The notes below the pieces were generated by a model, which was given only the letters and a program-made list of their open reading frames with translations, made no database searches and was not told the origin of the DNA. Of a DNA stretch of 64,000 bases, positions 25,677 through 34,355 are shown piece by piece. The stretch's first letter is position 1. The number at the start of each line of letters is the position of its first letter. Origin of the DNA: Halieaceae bacterium UBA4452 (lineage in GTDB: Bacteria > Pseudomonadota > Gammaproteobacteria > Pseudomonadales > Halieaceae); assembly GCA_002389505.1 (NCBI GenBank), contig DGPA01000022.1, positions 104,229 through 168,228 on the forward strand. The letters run 5' to 3'. A program made the translations under genes and the position numbers.

Positions 25677-27680
25677 TTAAGCTTTGGCGCGCTTTTTAGC
25701 CGGTGCCTTTGCTTTCACTTTCACCTTCGCCTTTGCTTTAACTGCCTTCTTAGCCGCAGTCCGCTTCACCTTTACGCTAGCCGTCTTAGCCGCAGTCCCG
25801 CCTTCTAAGGCCCTCAAGGCCCAAGTCTGGAATTCAGGCGTCCGTGGGGGCTGTAAACCGGTCTCAGCGAGGCAACGTTTTTTCAGCGTCGCAATGTCAC
25901 CGCCGCGATCAAACATCGGCACCTTGCCACGTTTTTTAGCCATCTTGGCACGCAGCGTTTCTGTGCGCTTCACGTTGACGGTCATGTCTTCTTTCATGAC
26001 CACCCCGTAGCGCTTGGCGCCCTCGATTGACACTAGGCCCGCACGGACGTCAAATTCAACGCGCTCCGGCTCACGCTTGAGAGGATCACCGCAGCCACCA
26101 CCGCCCCAGGTATTGAAATACAAAATATCACCGGAGCTCACTTCAATGCGATCACACTTACTCGGTAGACGTTCCGACGAGCCGTCAGTGCGCACAAGGA
26201 TTTTTTCGGAACGTCGGCCCGGTAAGCCACCGTTAACCCCCCAAGGGTAGGTCAGCCAGCGGTCGTCGTGAATAGAAATAGTACCCGGCTCAAGGAAGCA
26301 GTAGCCCATGCTGAGACCATTGCCACCTCGGTTGTAGCCTGCACCACCACTGTCAGTAATCGTTTCATACGTTTCTATGCGCAGTGGAAAATAACTCTCC
26401 AAGAACTCATTAGGGACGTTGGTAAAGCTCGGCCATAGTGAGTGACCGTCTGGGCCATCCCCCGACGGCTTGCCTGGAATACCACCAAAACCAATGGAGT
26501 AAAGCTGATACCACTCACCGTTTTTATCGTAGCCAGAGTACATAAAATGCGGACTATCAGAGAAGCCCGCACCCGCCAGAAAGTCTGGATCGCCCTGCCC
26601 AAGGAGCCCGCCGAGGACATCAAAGATTCGTCCAAGGGCATGGGTTCTACAGGACAGTGCGGCGGGTTCCTGTGGCTTCAGTAACGTCCCATGAGGAATA
26701 CGAACCTCCATGAGATCATAAAAGCCATCGTTGAACATAATCTGGGGGTCAAAGACCATAATCATGTAGACCCCGCAGAACATCTTGAACATTTCCTCGT
26801 TCAGGTAAAAATTAATCGAGCTAATCGATTGGGGGTCAGTGCCCTCAAAATCAAAAATAACCTTGCCCTTATCTCGCCACATTGCACACTTGATTTTGTA
26901 GGGCCCCATCCCCAAACCATCGTCACAAATGTAATCCTCAAAAAACTGTTTCTTCTCGGGCACGGTGGATTTGATCAGTTTACCCATGGCCCGCTTGTTG
27001 CGCGCCAACAGTTCGTCTAAGGCCGAGTAAAAAACGTTATCTCCAAAACGCTCTGCCATTTCGATCACGCGTTTCTCAGCGGTGCGAATGGCGGCCACCA
27101 ACGCATTGAAATCACTGCGATTCCAATTGGGCATTCGACAATTATGCAAGATTAACTCGAGCAAGTCGGTTTGCAGTTCGTCGTTCTTATAGATTTTGGT
27201 CGGCGGAATACGAATACCTTCTTCAAAAATCTCTCGAGCATCCGTCGGTAAACTACCCGGCACTTTGCCACCTACATCGGTCATATGACCGAACATCGCG
27301 GCATAGGAGATTAGGCGACCATCCTTGAAAATAGGGCGCAATAGTAACCAGTCATTGATATGGCTGATGGCACCATTACAGGCATAAGGATCGGTCGTTA
27401 AAAACAAGTCCCCCTCTTCAATCGTACCGTCGTAGGCCTCCTTGAACCCGTGAATAAAGCTACCGAACTGCCCAACCACCATTTTCCCTTCGAGGTTGGC
27501 GATCATTGGAAACTCATCGTGTTGCTCACGAATACCCGGCGACATGGCGGTCCGGAACAACACGGCATCCATTTCATACCGGGCATTCATCATGGCGTTC
27601 TCGATGATATCCAAGGTAATGGGATCCATATTGACGCGGTTGAATTTTTTCGAATTGGTCTCAACAATGGTTGCTGGCAT
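25677..27680 (-). CDS. Hydantoinase B / N-methylhydantoinase beta-subunit family protein with basic tail
   Basis: A 667-residue HyuB protein. The family core begins MDPITLDIIENAMMNARYEMDAVLFRTAMSP-like at residue 18 and includes TTDPYACNGAISHINDW and GAGYNRGGNGLSMGY. With HyuA it forms the ATP-dependent enzymes that open cyclic amides (N-methylhydantoin, 5-oxoproline, caprolactam) or carboxylate ketones; no third acetone-carboxylase subunit is present. GGGGAG precedes the ATG at 27680. The last 36 residues (25680-25787) contain 14 Lys, 2 Arg and 11 Ala with no acidic residue, a histone-H1-like tail not part of the usual fold. The gene follows hyuA by 15 bp. Confidence 0.88.
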   Translation of the reverse strand: MPATIVETNSKKFNRVNMDPITLDIIENAMMNARYEMDAVLFRTAMSPGIREQHDEFPMIANLEGKMVVGQFGSFIHGFKEAYDGTIEEGDLFLTTDPYACNGAISHINDWLLLRPIFKDGRLISYAAMFGHMTDVGGKVPGSLPTDAREIFEEGIRIPPTKIYKNDELQTDLLELILHNCRMPNWNRSDFNALVAAIRTAEKRVIEMAERFGDNVFYSALDELLARNKRAMGKLIKSTVPEKKQFFEDYICDDGLGMGPYKIKCAMWRDKGKVIFDFEGTDPQSISSINFYLNEEMFKMFCGVYMIMVFDPQIMFNDGFYDLMEVRIPHGTLLKPQEPAALSCRTHALGRIFDVLGGLLGQGDPDFLAGAGFSDSPHFMYSGYDKNGEWYQLYSIGFGGIPGKPSGDGPDGHSLWPSFTNVPNEFLESYFPLRIETYETITDSGGAGYNRGGNGLSMGYCFLEPGTISIHDDRWLTYPWGVNGGLPGRRSEKILVRTDGSSERLPSKCDRIEVSSGDILYFNTWGGGGCGDPLKREPERVEFDVRAGLVSIEGAKRYGVVMKEDMTVNVKRTETLRAKMAKKRGKVPMFDRGGDIATLKKRCLAETGLQPPRTPEFQTWALRALEGGTAAKTASVKVKRTAAKKAVKAKAKVKVKAKAPAKKRAKA

Positions 27681-27695
27681 CTCTCTTCTCCCCTC

Positions 27696-29756
27696 TTAAG
27701 CCGTCGGTACGATAAGTATGTTGCCGAGTTTATCGACATTCCCGGTATGCCCGGCGAGGATGACAGATGTCGAATCCATCTCCAGCACAACCGCAGGCCC
27801 CTCTATCTTGTTGCCCGCCTTGAGCTTGTCACGGCGGTAAAGCGTTGCTTGCATATCTTTGCCGTCCATAAAGACAGAAGAAACCCCCACTTTCGCCGCA
27901 GCCACGGGATTTCGAGATCCTGAGCTGGTCAGCTTCCGGGCTTCGATTTCTGCGCTCTTTCCCTGAGCAACAGCACGGAGATTAACAATCTCTTTATCTG
28001 CCTCAAGGGCAAAGGTAAATAATTGCCTGTGCATCTCATCAAAGGGATCACCAATGATAGATAAGCTTCCTCTCTTTAAATCCTTGAGCTCAAAATCAAC
28101 GGTTAGCTGCAAGCCCTGGCCCTGATAGCGGATGTCGGCTTGACAAGATACCGAGCAGTCCTTGGCCGACACGCCCTGCTGCGCTAACGTCTTTAACGCC
28201 TGAGCCGCTAACTTCTCGTACATCGTTGCCAGCTCTTTGGTGCTGGTATCTTTGAACCGGCGAATGAGCGTACGTGAGGCTTCATCGCGCACCCGAGTGG
28301 TCGCGTCGCCATAGGCACAGAGAACACCGGGGCCCGGTGGAATAATGACTGGCCAGCTATTCATTAGACGACCCAGAGCGTTGGCATGTAACGGACCCGC
28401 TCCGCCGAAGCCAATCAAGGCGAAATCTCTTGGGTCATGTCCCTGCTCGACCGACACCAAACGCAGCGCGCCGTACATATTCTCATTGACGATATCGACG
28501 ATACCCGCAGCGGCGCGCTTGATTGAAATACCTAGTGCGTCGGCAACGGGTTTAATCGCCGCTTCCGCTCTATCTTTCCGGATTTCCATATCGCCACCGA
28601 GACGCACCTCGCTAGGCAGATAACCCAGCACCACGTTGGCGTCAGTAACCGTTGGCAGTGTACCGCCCTTGTTGTACGCGGCAGGCCCAGGTTCGGCGCC
28701 GGCACTATCCGGACCCACGCGTAATGCACCCGTCAACTCGGGTACGTGAGCAATCGATCCGCCCCCTGCACCCACGGTGCGTACGTCAACCGACGATGCG
28801 CGCACGGTAACATCGCCCACCGTCGTTTCACGACGCAGCTGCGCCAGACCATTCTGCACCAACGCAACATCGGTTGACGTACCGCCCATATCGAACGTCA
28901 GTAAATTTTTGAACCCGGCCTGCTGGGCGACCCACACCGCGCCGGAAACACCCCCTGCAGGGCCACTCATCAGCAAGTTGACCGGCAGTGCCTGAGCCAC
29001 TTTTGCCGTAGCCATACCGCCATCAGAGCGGAGAATATTGAGTTTTATACCCTTACTGCGCTTCTTGAGTTTGGTCTCAAGATTTTTTACGTACTCGGCC
29101 ACTCTGGGTCGCACATAGGAATTGGCCACCGTCGTGATCGTCCGCTCATATTCCTGCATTTCAGGCACGACCGCTGAGGACAGCGATATGGGAATGCCCG
29201 GCAAGACGCGCTTGGCGATTTTCTCGACCTTTTTTTCGTGCGCTGGGTTGGCGTAGGAGTTGATTAACGACACCGTCAGCGCTTCAATGTTTTCTCCTCG
29301 CAGTTTACGCAGCTCTCCCTCAAGGGCTTTTTCGTCGAGGGCTCGAACCACTTTGCCATCGGCGCCAACGCGTTCTTCTGCTTCAATAGTGCAAGACAGT
29401 GGCGCCAAAGGAGCGCTTTTGTTATAGATCACCCAGCCACCTAAGCCACCAGGGACATAGGAGCGTGCTATCTGCAGTACCTGTCGATGTCCTCGAGTCG
29501 TTACTAGTCCGACTTTAGAGCCTGAACCGGTCAGCACCGTGTTGGTGGCCACCGTAGTACCGTGCATTATTTGATCAATTTCGGAGGGATCGACACTGGC
29601 GTAACTACACACCCGCTCGATACCGTTCATAACACCGATAGATGAATCCGAGGGAGTACTAGGTACTTTTGCTGTGTGTATGGCACCGGTTGTTTCGTCA
29701 ACCAGAATCAGATCGGTAAACGTTCCACCGACGTCTACGCCAAGTCGATAAGGCAT
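27696..29756 (-). CDS. Hydantoinase A / N-methylhydantoinase alpha-subunit family protein
   Basis: A 686-residue HyuA protein. The N-terminal Hydant_A_N domain starts YRLGVDVGGTFTDLILVDE. The ASKHA ATPase core includes LTFDMGGTSTDVALV and GPDSAGAEPGPAAY. The C-terminal segment IEGPAVVLEMDSTSVILAGH is typical. It binds ATP and activates the amide or carbonyl for HyuB. The start at 29756 has GGAGGAGG upstream; an in-frame extension to 29921 would cross the intergenic region and the operator. It is divergent from CoA-transferase 3, sharing a 193-bp promoter region with predicted operator site 3. Probable operon: hyuA, hyuB, RutA-like gene. Confidence 0.9.
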   Translation of the reverse strand: MPYRLGVDVGGTFTDLILVDETTGAIHTAKVPSTPSDSSIGVMNGIERVCSYASVDPSEIDQIMHGTTVATNTVLTGSGSKVGLVTTRGHRQVLQIARSYVPGGLGGWVIYNKSAPLAPLSCTIEAEERVGADGKVVRALDEKALEGELRKLRGENIEALTVSLINSYANPAHEKKVEKIAKRVLPGIPISLSSAVVPEMQEYERTITTVANSYVRPRVAEYVKNLETKLKKRSKGIKLNILRSDGGMATAKVAQALPVNLLMSGPAGGVSGAVWVAQQAGFKNLLTFDMGGTSTDVALVQNGLAQLRRETTVGDVTVRASSVDVRTVGAGGGSIAHVPELTGALRVGPDSAGAEPGPAAYNKGGTLPTVTDANVVLGYLPSEVRLGGDMEIRKDRAEAAIKPVADALGISIKRAAAGIVDIVNENMYGALRLVSVEQGHDPRDFALIGFGGAGPLHANALGRLMNSWPVIIPPGPGVLCAYGDATTRVRDEASRTLIRRFKDTSTKELATMYEKLAAQALKTLAQQGVSAKDCSVSCQADIRYQGQGLQLTVDFELKDLKRGSLSIIGDPFDEMHRQLFTFALEADKEIVNLRAVAQGKSAEIEARKLTSSGSRNPVAAAKVGVSSVFMDGKDMQATLYRRDKLKAGNKIEGPAVVLEMDSTSVILAGHTGNVDKLGNILIVPTA

Positions 29757-29842
29757 CGTAGCCTCCTCCAATGTGAGAAAAAGTAGTTTATTCTTTGAGC
29801 ACCCGCTGCCCGCCGAGCTGCTATAAAACCCCTCATAACAAT

Positions 29843-29852
29843 TGACCGGACA
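29843..29852. promoter_or_regulatory. Predicted GntR operator, site 3
   Basis: TGACCGGACA within AATTGACCGGACATTT differs from the palindrome at one position. It lies between divergent hyuA (start 29756) and CoA-transferase 3 (start 29950), near the middle of their shared promoter region, so one site may control both. Confidence 0.6.
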
Positions 29853-29949
29853 TTTCAGGCGCGCTACCGTTACGCCCTTACGATGCACCAAACGAGGCCG
29901 ACACGCAAGGCTCGTTTTCATTTCATTACTGGCGGGTCAGGAGAATTTC

Positions 29950-31134
29950 ATGGACAAACCATTAGAGGGCATTCGCGTGCTTGCTATCGAGCAGTTTGGT
30001 GCAGGCCCCTACGGATCGATGTACTTGGCGGAACTCGGTGCAGACGTTATCAAGATTGAAAATCGCGCTACCGGTGGCGACCCATCTCGCCAGTCAGGCT
30101 CTGTCGCCTTGGCCGATGATGATAGCGCCTATTTTCAGGCGTTCAACCTCTCCAAGCGCAGCGTCACACTCAACCTAAAAGACCTCGAGGGCCGCGCGCT
30201 ATTTGAACAGCTAGTCACGACAGCGGACGTGGTATGGAACAATTTACGCGGCAGCCAACCTGCCAAACTCGGCTTAGATTATGACTCCCTCAAACACGTC
30301 AAGCCTGACATTATTTGTACGCATATCTCTGCCTACGGACGCGACAATGACCGTGCGGATTGGCCAGGCTACGACTATTTGATGCAAGCGGAGTGCGGCT
30401 TTCTCGAGCTGACCGGTGAGCCCGATGCGCCGCCTGCGCGCTTTGGCCTGTCAATGATCGATTTTATGACCGGCGTGGTGGCAGCGCTCGGCTGCGTCTC
30501 TGCCCTTCTGGGACGAACCAAGCACGGTGGTCGAGATGTCGACGTGAGTCTATTTGACGTCGCGCTGCACCAGCTGACCTATCCGGCTACCTGGCACATG
30601 AACCACGGCATTACTACGGGCCGCATGGCGCGTTCCGCGCATCCCTACAATACGCCAGTGCAACTCTACAAGACCGCCGATGGCTGGATTTTCCTCATGT
30701 GCATGACTGATAAATTTTGGCACTTGCTCCTGGAGCTGACAGATCAGACAGCATTGGCAAAGGACCCACGATTCCAGACCATGGCGGGACGTGCTGAACA
30801 CCGAGACGCACTGACAGAGTGCCTCGACACCGTACTATCAGCCCAAACCACCGACAGTTGGTTTCAGCGTTTACAAACCCATATACCCGTCGCACCGGTC
30901 AATGATCTTCCCGCGGCACTGGCCAATCCGTTCGTCCACAACACCGGCATGCAGCAACAGCTTCCACACCCGGTGTTTGGCGAGTACCGAGCGCTTAGCA
31001 ATCCCATCAAGCTCGATAGCACCCGGCTGGAAGCCCGCTGCGCCAACGCTTTGGGGGCTGACAACGACGATATCCTTGGGAGGGAGTTAGGCATCGACAA
31101 CCTCGACGCCCTGCGATCAGCCGGCGTGATTTAA
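29950..31134 (+). CDS. CaiB/BaiF-type (family III) CoA-transferase 3
   Basis: A 394-residue family III CoA-transferase. LEGIRVLAIEQFGAGPYGSM and ADVIKIENRA mark the N-terminal fold, and the catalytic aspartate is D171 in LSMIDFMTG. The start at 29950 begins the family sequence; a longer in-frame reading crosses the operator. It is the third such enzyme in the regulon and the one paired divergently with the hydantoinase operon, so it may activate the acid released by ring opening. Convergent with the alpha/beta-hydrolase gene. Confidence 0.88.
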   Translation: MDKPLEGIRVLAIEQFGAGPYGSMYLAELGADVIKIENRATGGDPSRQSGSVALADDDSAYFQAFNLSKRSVTLNLKDLEGRALFEQLVTTADVVWNNLRGSQPAKLGLDYDSLKHVKPDIICTHISAYGRDNDRADWPGYDYLMQAECGFLELTGEPDAPPARFGLSMIDFMTGVVAALGCVSALLGRTKHGGRDVDVSLFDVALHQLTYPATWHMNHGITTGRMARSAHPYNTPVQLYKTADGWIFLMCMTDKFWHLLLELTDQTALAKDPRFQTMAGRAEHRDALTECLDTVLSAQTTDSWFQRLQTHIPVAPVNDLPAALANPFVHNTGMQQQLPHPVFGEYRALSNPIKLDSTRLEARCANALGADNDDILGRELGIDNLDALRSAGVI

Positions 31135-31151
31135 GCGCCTGACCTCACCCT

Positions 31152-31955
31152 TTAGTGCTGATCTAGAAAGTCGAATAGTAGTTTGCAGAAGGCGATTTTT
31201 TCGCTCTTACCCGCCACCACATGAGCCACCTCGTCCATGGTGACGCCGGTGGCATGTGGGAGACCCTGCTCGAGCGGCTGGGTTGTTCGGGGCCCGGTGA
31301 TAATGTCCTGCCCCGCGTGAATCACCAAGGTTGGCGCCACAATATCCCCTAAATGGGGTCGAATATCATGCCCCTTGCAGGCCTGAATAAAGCGCAGGTG
31401 GGCCTCAACGCGCCCTTCTAAGATACCCCACACCCCGCCCGGTCCGAGCAGTTTGTCACGATTGACGTTGTAGTAATCCGGACGAAAAGAAAACGACGCA
31501 ACCATGGATTGGAAGGCAGCAAACCCCGCGTTCGCGTGCAAGTCACCAAACGCTTGGAGTTGGTCAGCCAGCATAGGATCGGCCCATGTCCAACAACCCA
31601 TGTTGACCATGCATCGCACCAAGTCAGGCCGCTTGAGTGCAACCCACTGGCCTATACACGCCCCCATACCCACCAGCCCGACAAAATAGACAGATTTCAT
31701 GTTTAAATGATCGAGTAAACCCGCGATATCATCAGCAAACAACTCTGTCGACGGCGTCACCGAGAGGTCGTCTGTCGATTCACCAATGCCGCGATAATCA
31801 ATAATGACGGTTTGGTAGCTGTCGGTCATACCCCGGGCCAAATAGCCATGTCGGCCATGACAGAAAGTATCCCAACCACCAATGTAGATCGCTGGCGGAC
31901 CTTCACCATGAATTTCGTAGTACATGTCTTGCCCGTTTATGGATGCCACTGGCAT
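31152..31955 (-). CDS. Alpha/beta-hydrolase-fold protein lacking the usual nucleophile
   Basis: A 267-residue alpha/beta-hydrolase. The fold is recognisable: oxyanion-side GGWDTF, IIDYRGIGES, the acid-loop aspartate in IHAGQDIITGP and the histidine in DEVAHVV. The nucleophile elbow reads VGLVGMGACIG, where GxSxG is expected. By alignment to the helix that follows, the serine position is glycine. A cysteine sits a few residues later in GACIG, out of the standard register. It lies 38 bp downstream of isochorismatase 1 and is probably in its operon. Cofactor-free oxygenase, lyase or non-catalytic roles are all possible. Confidence 0.82.
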   Translation of the reverse strand: MPVASINGQDMYYEIHGEGPPAIYIGGWDTFCHGRHGYLARGMTDSYQTVIIDYRGIGESTDDLSVTPSTELFADDIAGLLDHLNMKSVYFVGLVGMGACIGQWVALKRPDLVRCMVNMGCWTWADPMLADQLQAFGDLHANAGFAAFQSMVASFSFRPDYYNVNRDKLLGPGGVWGILEGRVEAHLRFIQACKGHDIRPHLGDIVAPTLVIHAGQDIITGPRTTQPLEQGLPHATGVTMDEVAHVVAGKSEKIAFCKLLFDFLDQH

Positions 31956-31993
31956 TGCCTTACTCCTTTTAACTACACGTTTTTAGGGGGGGG

Positions 31994-32611
31994 TTACAAT
32001 GATTCGATATGCGCGAGCACACGTTGCAAATCGACCACATCAGCGTAGCGGCGGCCGACGTCGCGGAGATTACTATCGTGCGCTTCAATATCCTGATCGC
32101 CGCAACAATCAGCGGGTACAATAGTGCGATAACCTGCAGAAAAACTATCCACGACCGACGCTCGGACACATCCTGAGGTGGTGCAACCAGTAATAATAGT
32201 CGTGTCAATACAATGGCCGACCAACCACGGTTTGAGCGGCGTCTCATAAAAAATCGATGGTGCGGTCTTGGTAAATTCAAAGACGTAATCCGGATCGGCA
32301 ATGCGAGGATCGATTTCTGTACTGGGATGCCCGTGGTAGAAACTGCCGTCGTAGAGTGTTTCGATTTTCCAATAGGTCATCTCACTGGGGCCACCCCAGG
32401 ACACTCGACACGCCGCTGTAGGTATATTTTTAGCCTTGCATGCAGCGGCAAGTACCGCGGTATTATCAACCGCCTGCTGAATGTGCTCGCTGCGTCCAAT
32501 GAGGCTGACACCGTCGGTAAAGCCCAACTGAAAATCCACCATGATCAACGCAGGACGGGAACCAAAGCCAATATCGCGCTGACCGTAGCCGGCCTGCTCA
32601 AATTTATCCAT
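31994..32611 (-). CDS. Isochorismatase-family amidohydrolase 1 (N-carbamoylsarcosine-amidase-like)
   Basis: A 205-residue cysteine hydrolase. The expected triad is visible: Asp in LIMVDFQLGF, Lys in EFTKTAPS, Cys in TGCTTSGCVRAS. Together with RPALIMVDFQ and CCGDQDIEAHDSNL this matches N-carbamoylsarcosine amidase and maleamate/ureidoacrylate amidohydrolase relatives, which release ammonia from linear amides. The start at 32611 begins the family sequence; an in-frame ATG at 32665 lies inside operator site 4. Adjacent hydantoinase genes make a cyclic-amide-then-linear-amide route attractive. Confidence 0.88.
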   Translation of the reverse strand: MDKFEQAGYGQRDIGFGSRPALIMVDFQLGFTDGVSLIGRSEHIQQAVDNTAVLAAACKAKNIPTAACRVSWGGPSEMTYWKIETLYDGSFYHGHPSTEIDPRIADPDYVFEFTKTAPSIFYETPLKPWLVGHCIDTTIITGCTTSGCVRASVVDSFSAGYRTIVPADCCGDQDIEAHDSNLRDVGRRYADVVDLQRVLAHIESL

Positions 32612-32654
32612 AACAATTGCCTGTCTGTGATTGAACGGGCAATATGACCTAAAA

Positions 32655-32664
32655 TGTACGAACA
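32655..32664. promoter_or_regulatory. Predicted GntR operator, site 4
   Basis: TGTACGAACA within AAATGTACGAACATTT, central to the 72-bp gap between two divergent isochorismatase genes (starts 32611 and 32684). Its two ends create in-frame ATG codons on both strands that should not be taken as translation starts. Confidence 0.65.
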
Positions 32665-32683
32665 TTTCAAGGGATCAGCGATT

Positions 32684-33370
32684 ATGTCACAACCCAGTTT
32701 CATCAATAGCTTTAGCCAGCTCGTTGCTTTGGACCCCACCACCACTGCTCTGGTGGTGATTGATATGCAGAATGCGACCGGGAATCGGTCAATGGGTCTG
32801 GGCAAGTTGCTGGCAGAACAGGGGCAAGCCGCGCAGGCCGATTATCGATTCAGCCGTATTGAGGACCTTCTCGTACCCAACATCCAGCGCTTACTCGCCA
32901 CCTTTCGTCAAGGTGCCGGGCACGTTATCTATATCACTTACGGCGCTAACTTAGCGGATGCCAGCGATGCACCGGCGCACATGGCGCCAATTATCAAGGC
33001 TACTAACAATATTGCCGGCCAAGCTGAGCACGACATTGTAGCGCCGTTAAATCCCATGGCTGATGAACTGGTACTCAATAAAATTACTCAGGGCGCTTTC
33101 CGCTCCACGGCGCTAGATAGCACGCTGCGTGCCCTTGGTGTGACAACCATTGTCGCGGTAGGTGTATCAACCAATAACTGTGTCGCCATGACGGCCATGG
33201 AGGCCTGCGATCTCCAATACCGAGTCGTCGTGGTCAGTGACGGAACCGGTACCGATAGCGATGCTATGCAAGAAGCCACGATGACTATGCTTGGCCGACT
33301 ATGGGCTAGGGTGATGTCAACCGACGAGGTGATTGACGAATTAACCACCCGTACCGGGGCCACTGGCTAG
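32684..33370 (+). CDS. Isochorismatase-family amidohydrolase 2
   Basis: A 228-residue cysteine hydrolase, only distantly similar to isochorismatase 1. Triad candidates: Asp in LVVIDMQNATG, Lys in LVLNKITQGAF, Cys in GVSTNNCVAMTA. The start at 32684 is chosen because the alternative ATG at 32654 falls within operator site 4. The DMT permease gene begins 5 bp after the stop, so the two are probably co-transcribed. Substrate unknown; amide or imidate hydrolysis is the family norm. Confidence 0.85.
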   Translation: MSQPSFINSFSQLVALDPTTTALVVIDMQNATGNRSMGLGKLLAEQGQAAQADYRFSRIEDLLVPNIQRLLATFRQGAGHVIYITYGANLADASDAPAHMAPIIKATNNIAGQAEHDIVAPLNPMADELVLNKITQGAFRSTALDSTLRALGVTTIVAVGVSTNNCVAMTAMEACDLQYRVVVVSDGTGTDSDAMQEATMTMLGRLWARVMSTDEVIDELTTRTGATG

Positions 33371-33375
33371 AGTAG

Positions 33376-34284
33376 GTGTCATCCCCTGGTCTCGCCGGCG
33401 CCGTTCTGGTGGGTACAGGCGCGGTATTGTTAGCGAGCAAAGGGCTGTTTGCCAAAGCGCTTTACGATCTTGGGTTGACCCATCACGAGGTGGCTGCCAT
33501 TCGAGCAGTACTTGCGGTACCCGGTTTCTGCCTGATTGCACTCATTTACTCCCGCAGGGGCAGACCGCAGACCAATCGCTTTACTGTAGGCAATATCCTG
33601 GCCACCTGTGGCGCCGGTCTATTGTGTTACTACCTTGGATCACTTGCCAACTTCTTTGCCCTGACGCTGATTCAAGCCAACGTAGAGCGCGCGTTGCTCT
33701 TCTCCTATCCCGCGATCGTAGTGGCGCTCCAGGCCATCCTCAGTCGCCATCTCCCCAGTATCACTACCATGCTGGCCTTAGTAGCTACCACTGGCGGTAT
33801 TTTCCTTGTCACGGGGGCCGCCGATGGTGATCTATCGGCCGCCGAGTGGGTCGGTGTTGGCTGGGTCATTTTTTGTTCATCGACGATCGCCATTTATTTT
33901 CTGGTGAGCGGCAAGATCACCAACGAACTGGGTTCTGCGTATTTTACCGCCATTGCTATGACGACATCTGGCGGCGCATTTTTTATTCATTATCAGTGGT
34001 TTGGCGCCGGCTGGCTGGCGCTGCCACAAAGCCCAGAAGTCTGGATGACGATGCTGGCGCTGGTTATTGTTGCCACCGTAGTCCCCCTGCTGTGTATCGC
34101 TGAAGGCGTCCGGCGCATAGGCGCACAGCGAGCAGCACTCATCAGTACGCTCGGCCCTCCCGCCACCGCATGGATGGCCTACGAATTATACGGTGAAATC
34201 CTATCCCACAGTCAGATAGTCGGGACACTAACGATCATTGCCGGGGTGGCTTTTATCGAAATAAATGCCCAACGCGGCGCCTGA
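33376..34284 (+). CDS. DMT-superfamily (EamA) permease
   Basis: A 302-residue membrane protein with about ten hydrophobic segments in two EamA repeats. The N-terminus, LAGAVLVGTGAVLLASKGLFAKALYD, is typical of this family. It starts at GTG 33376, 5 bp after the upstream stop, with no strong ribosome site, which fits translational coupling to isochorismatase 2. Family members move metabolites, often outward. Here it could import the substrate across the inner membrane or export an intermediate. Confidence 0.85.
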   Translation: MSSPGLAGAVLVGTGAVLLASKGLFAKALYDLGLTHHEVAAIRAVLAVPGFCLIALIYSRRGRPQTNRFTVGNILATCGAGLLCYYLGSLANFFALTLIQANVERALLFSYPAIVVALQAILSRHLPSITTMLALVATTGGIFLVTGAADGDLSAAEWVGVGWVIFCSSTIAIYFLVSGKITNELGSAYFTAIAMTTSGGAFFIHYQWFGAGWLALPQSPEVWMTMLALVIVATVVPLLCIAEGVRRIGAQRAALISTLGPPATAWMAYELYGEILSHSQIVGTLTIIAGVAFIEINAQRGA

Positions 34285-34314
34285 CAGCAATCCATGGCTT
34301 GTTCTTTTTTTAAA

Positions 34315-34324
34315 TGTCCGTACA
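34315..34324. promoter_or_regulatory. Predicted GntR operator, site 5
   Basis: TGTCCGTACA within AAATGTCCGTACAATT, 31 bp before the start of the TauD-like gene. The ATG formed by its left end is in frame with that gene but has no ribosome site. Confidence 0.62.
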
Positions 34325-34355
34325 ATTGGACGAAACCCCTACGGAGTTAGCCAAC

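Noticed and set aside
25677..29756. Acetone or acetophenone carboxylase
   Set aside because: HyuA/HyuB-like subunits are shared with these enzymes, but no small gamma subunit or further carboxylase subunits are adjacent. It is kept only as a less likely alternative.
24535..33370. A complete Rut uracil-degradation operon
   Set aside because: Only a RutA-like and RutB-like family match is present. rutC, rutD, rutF and the pyrimidine transporter rutG are absent, and hydantoinase genes are not part of Rut.
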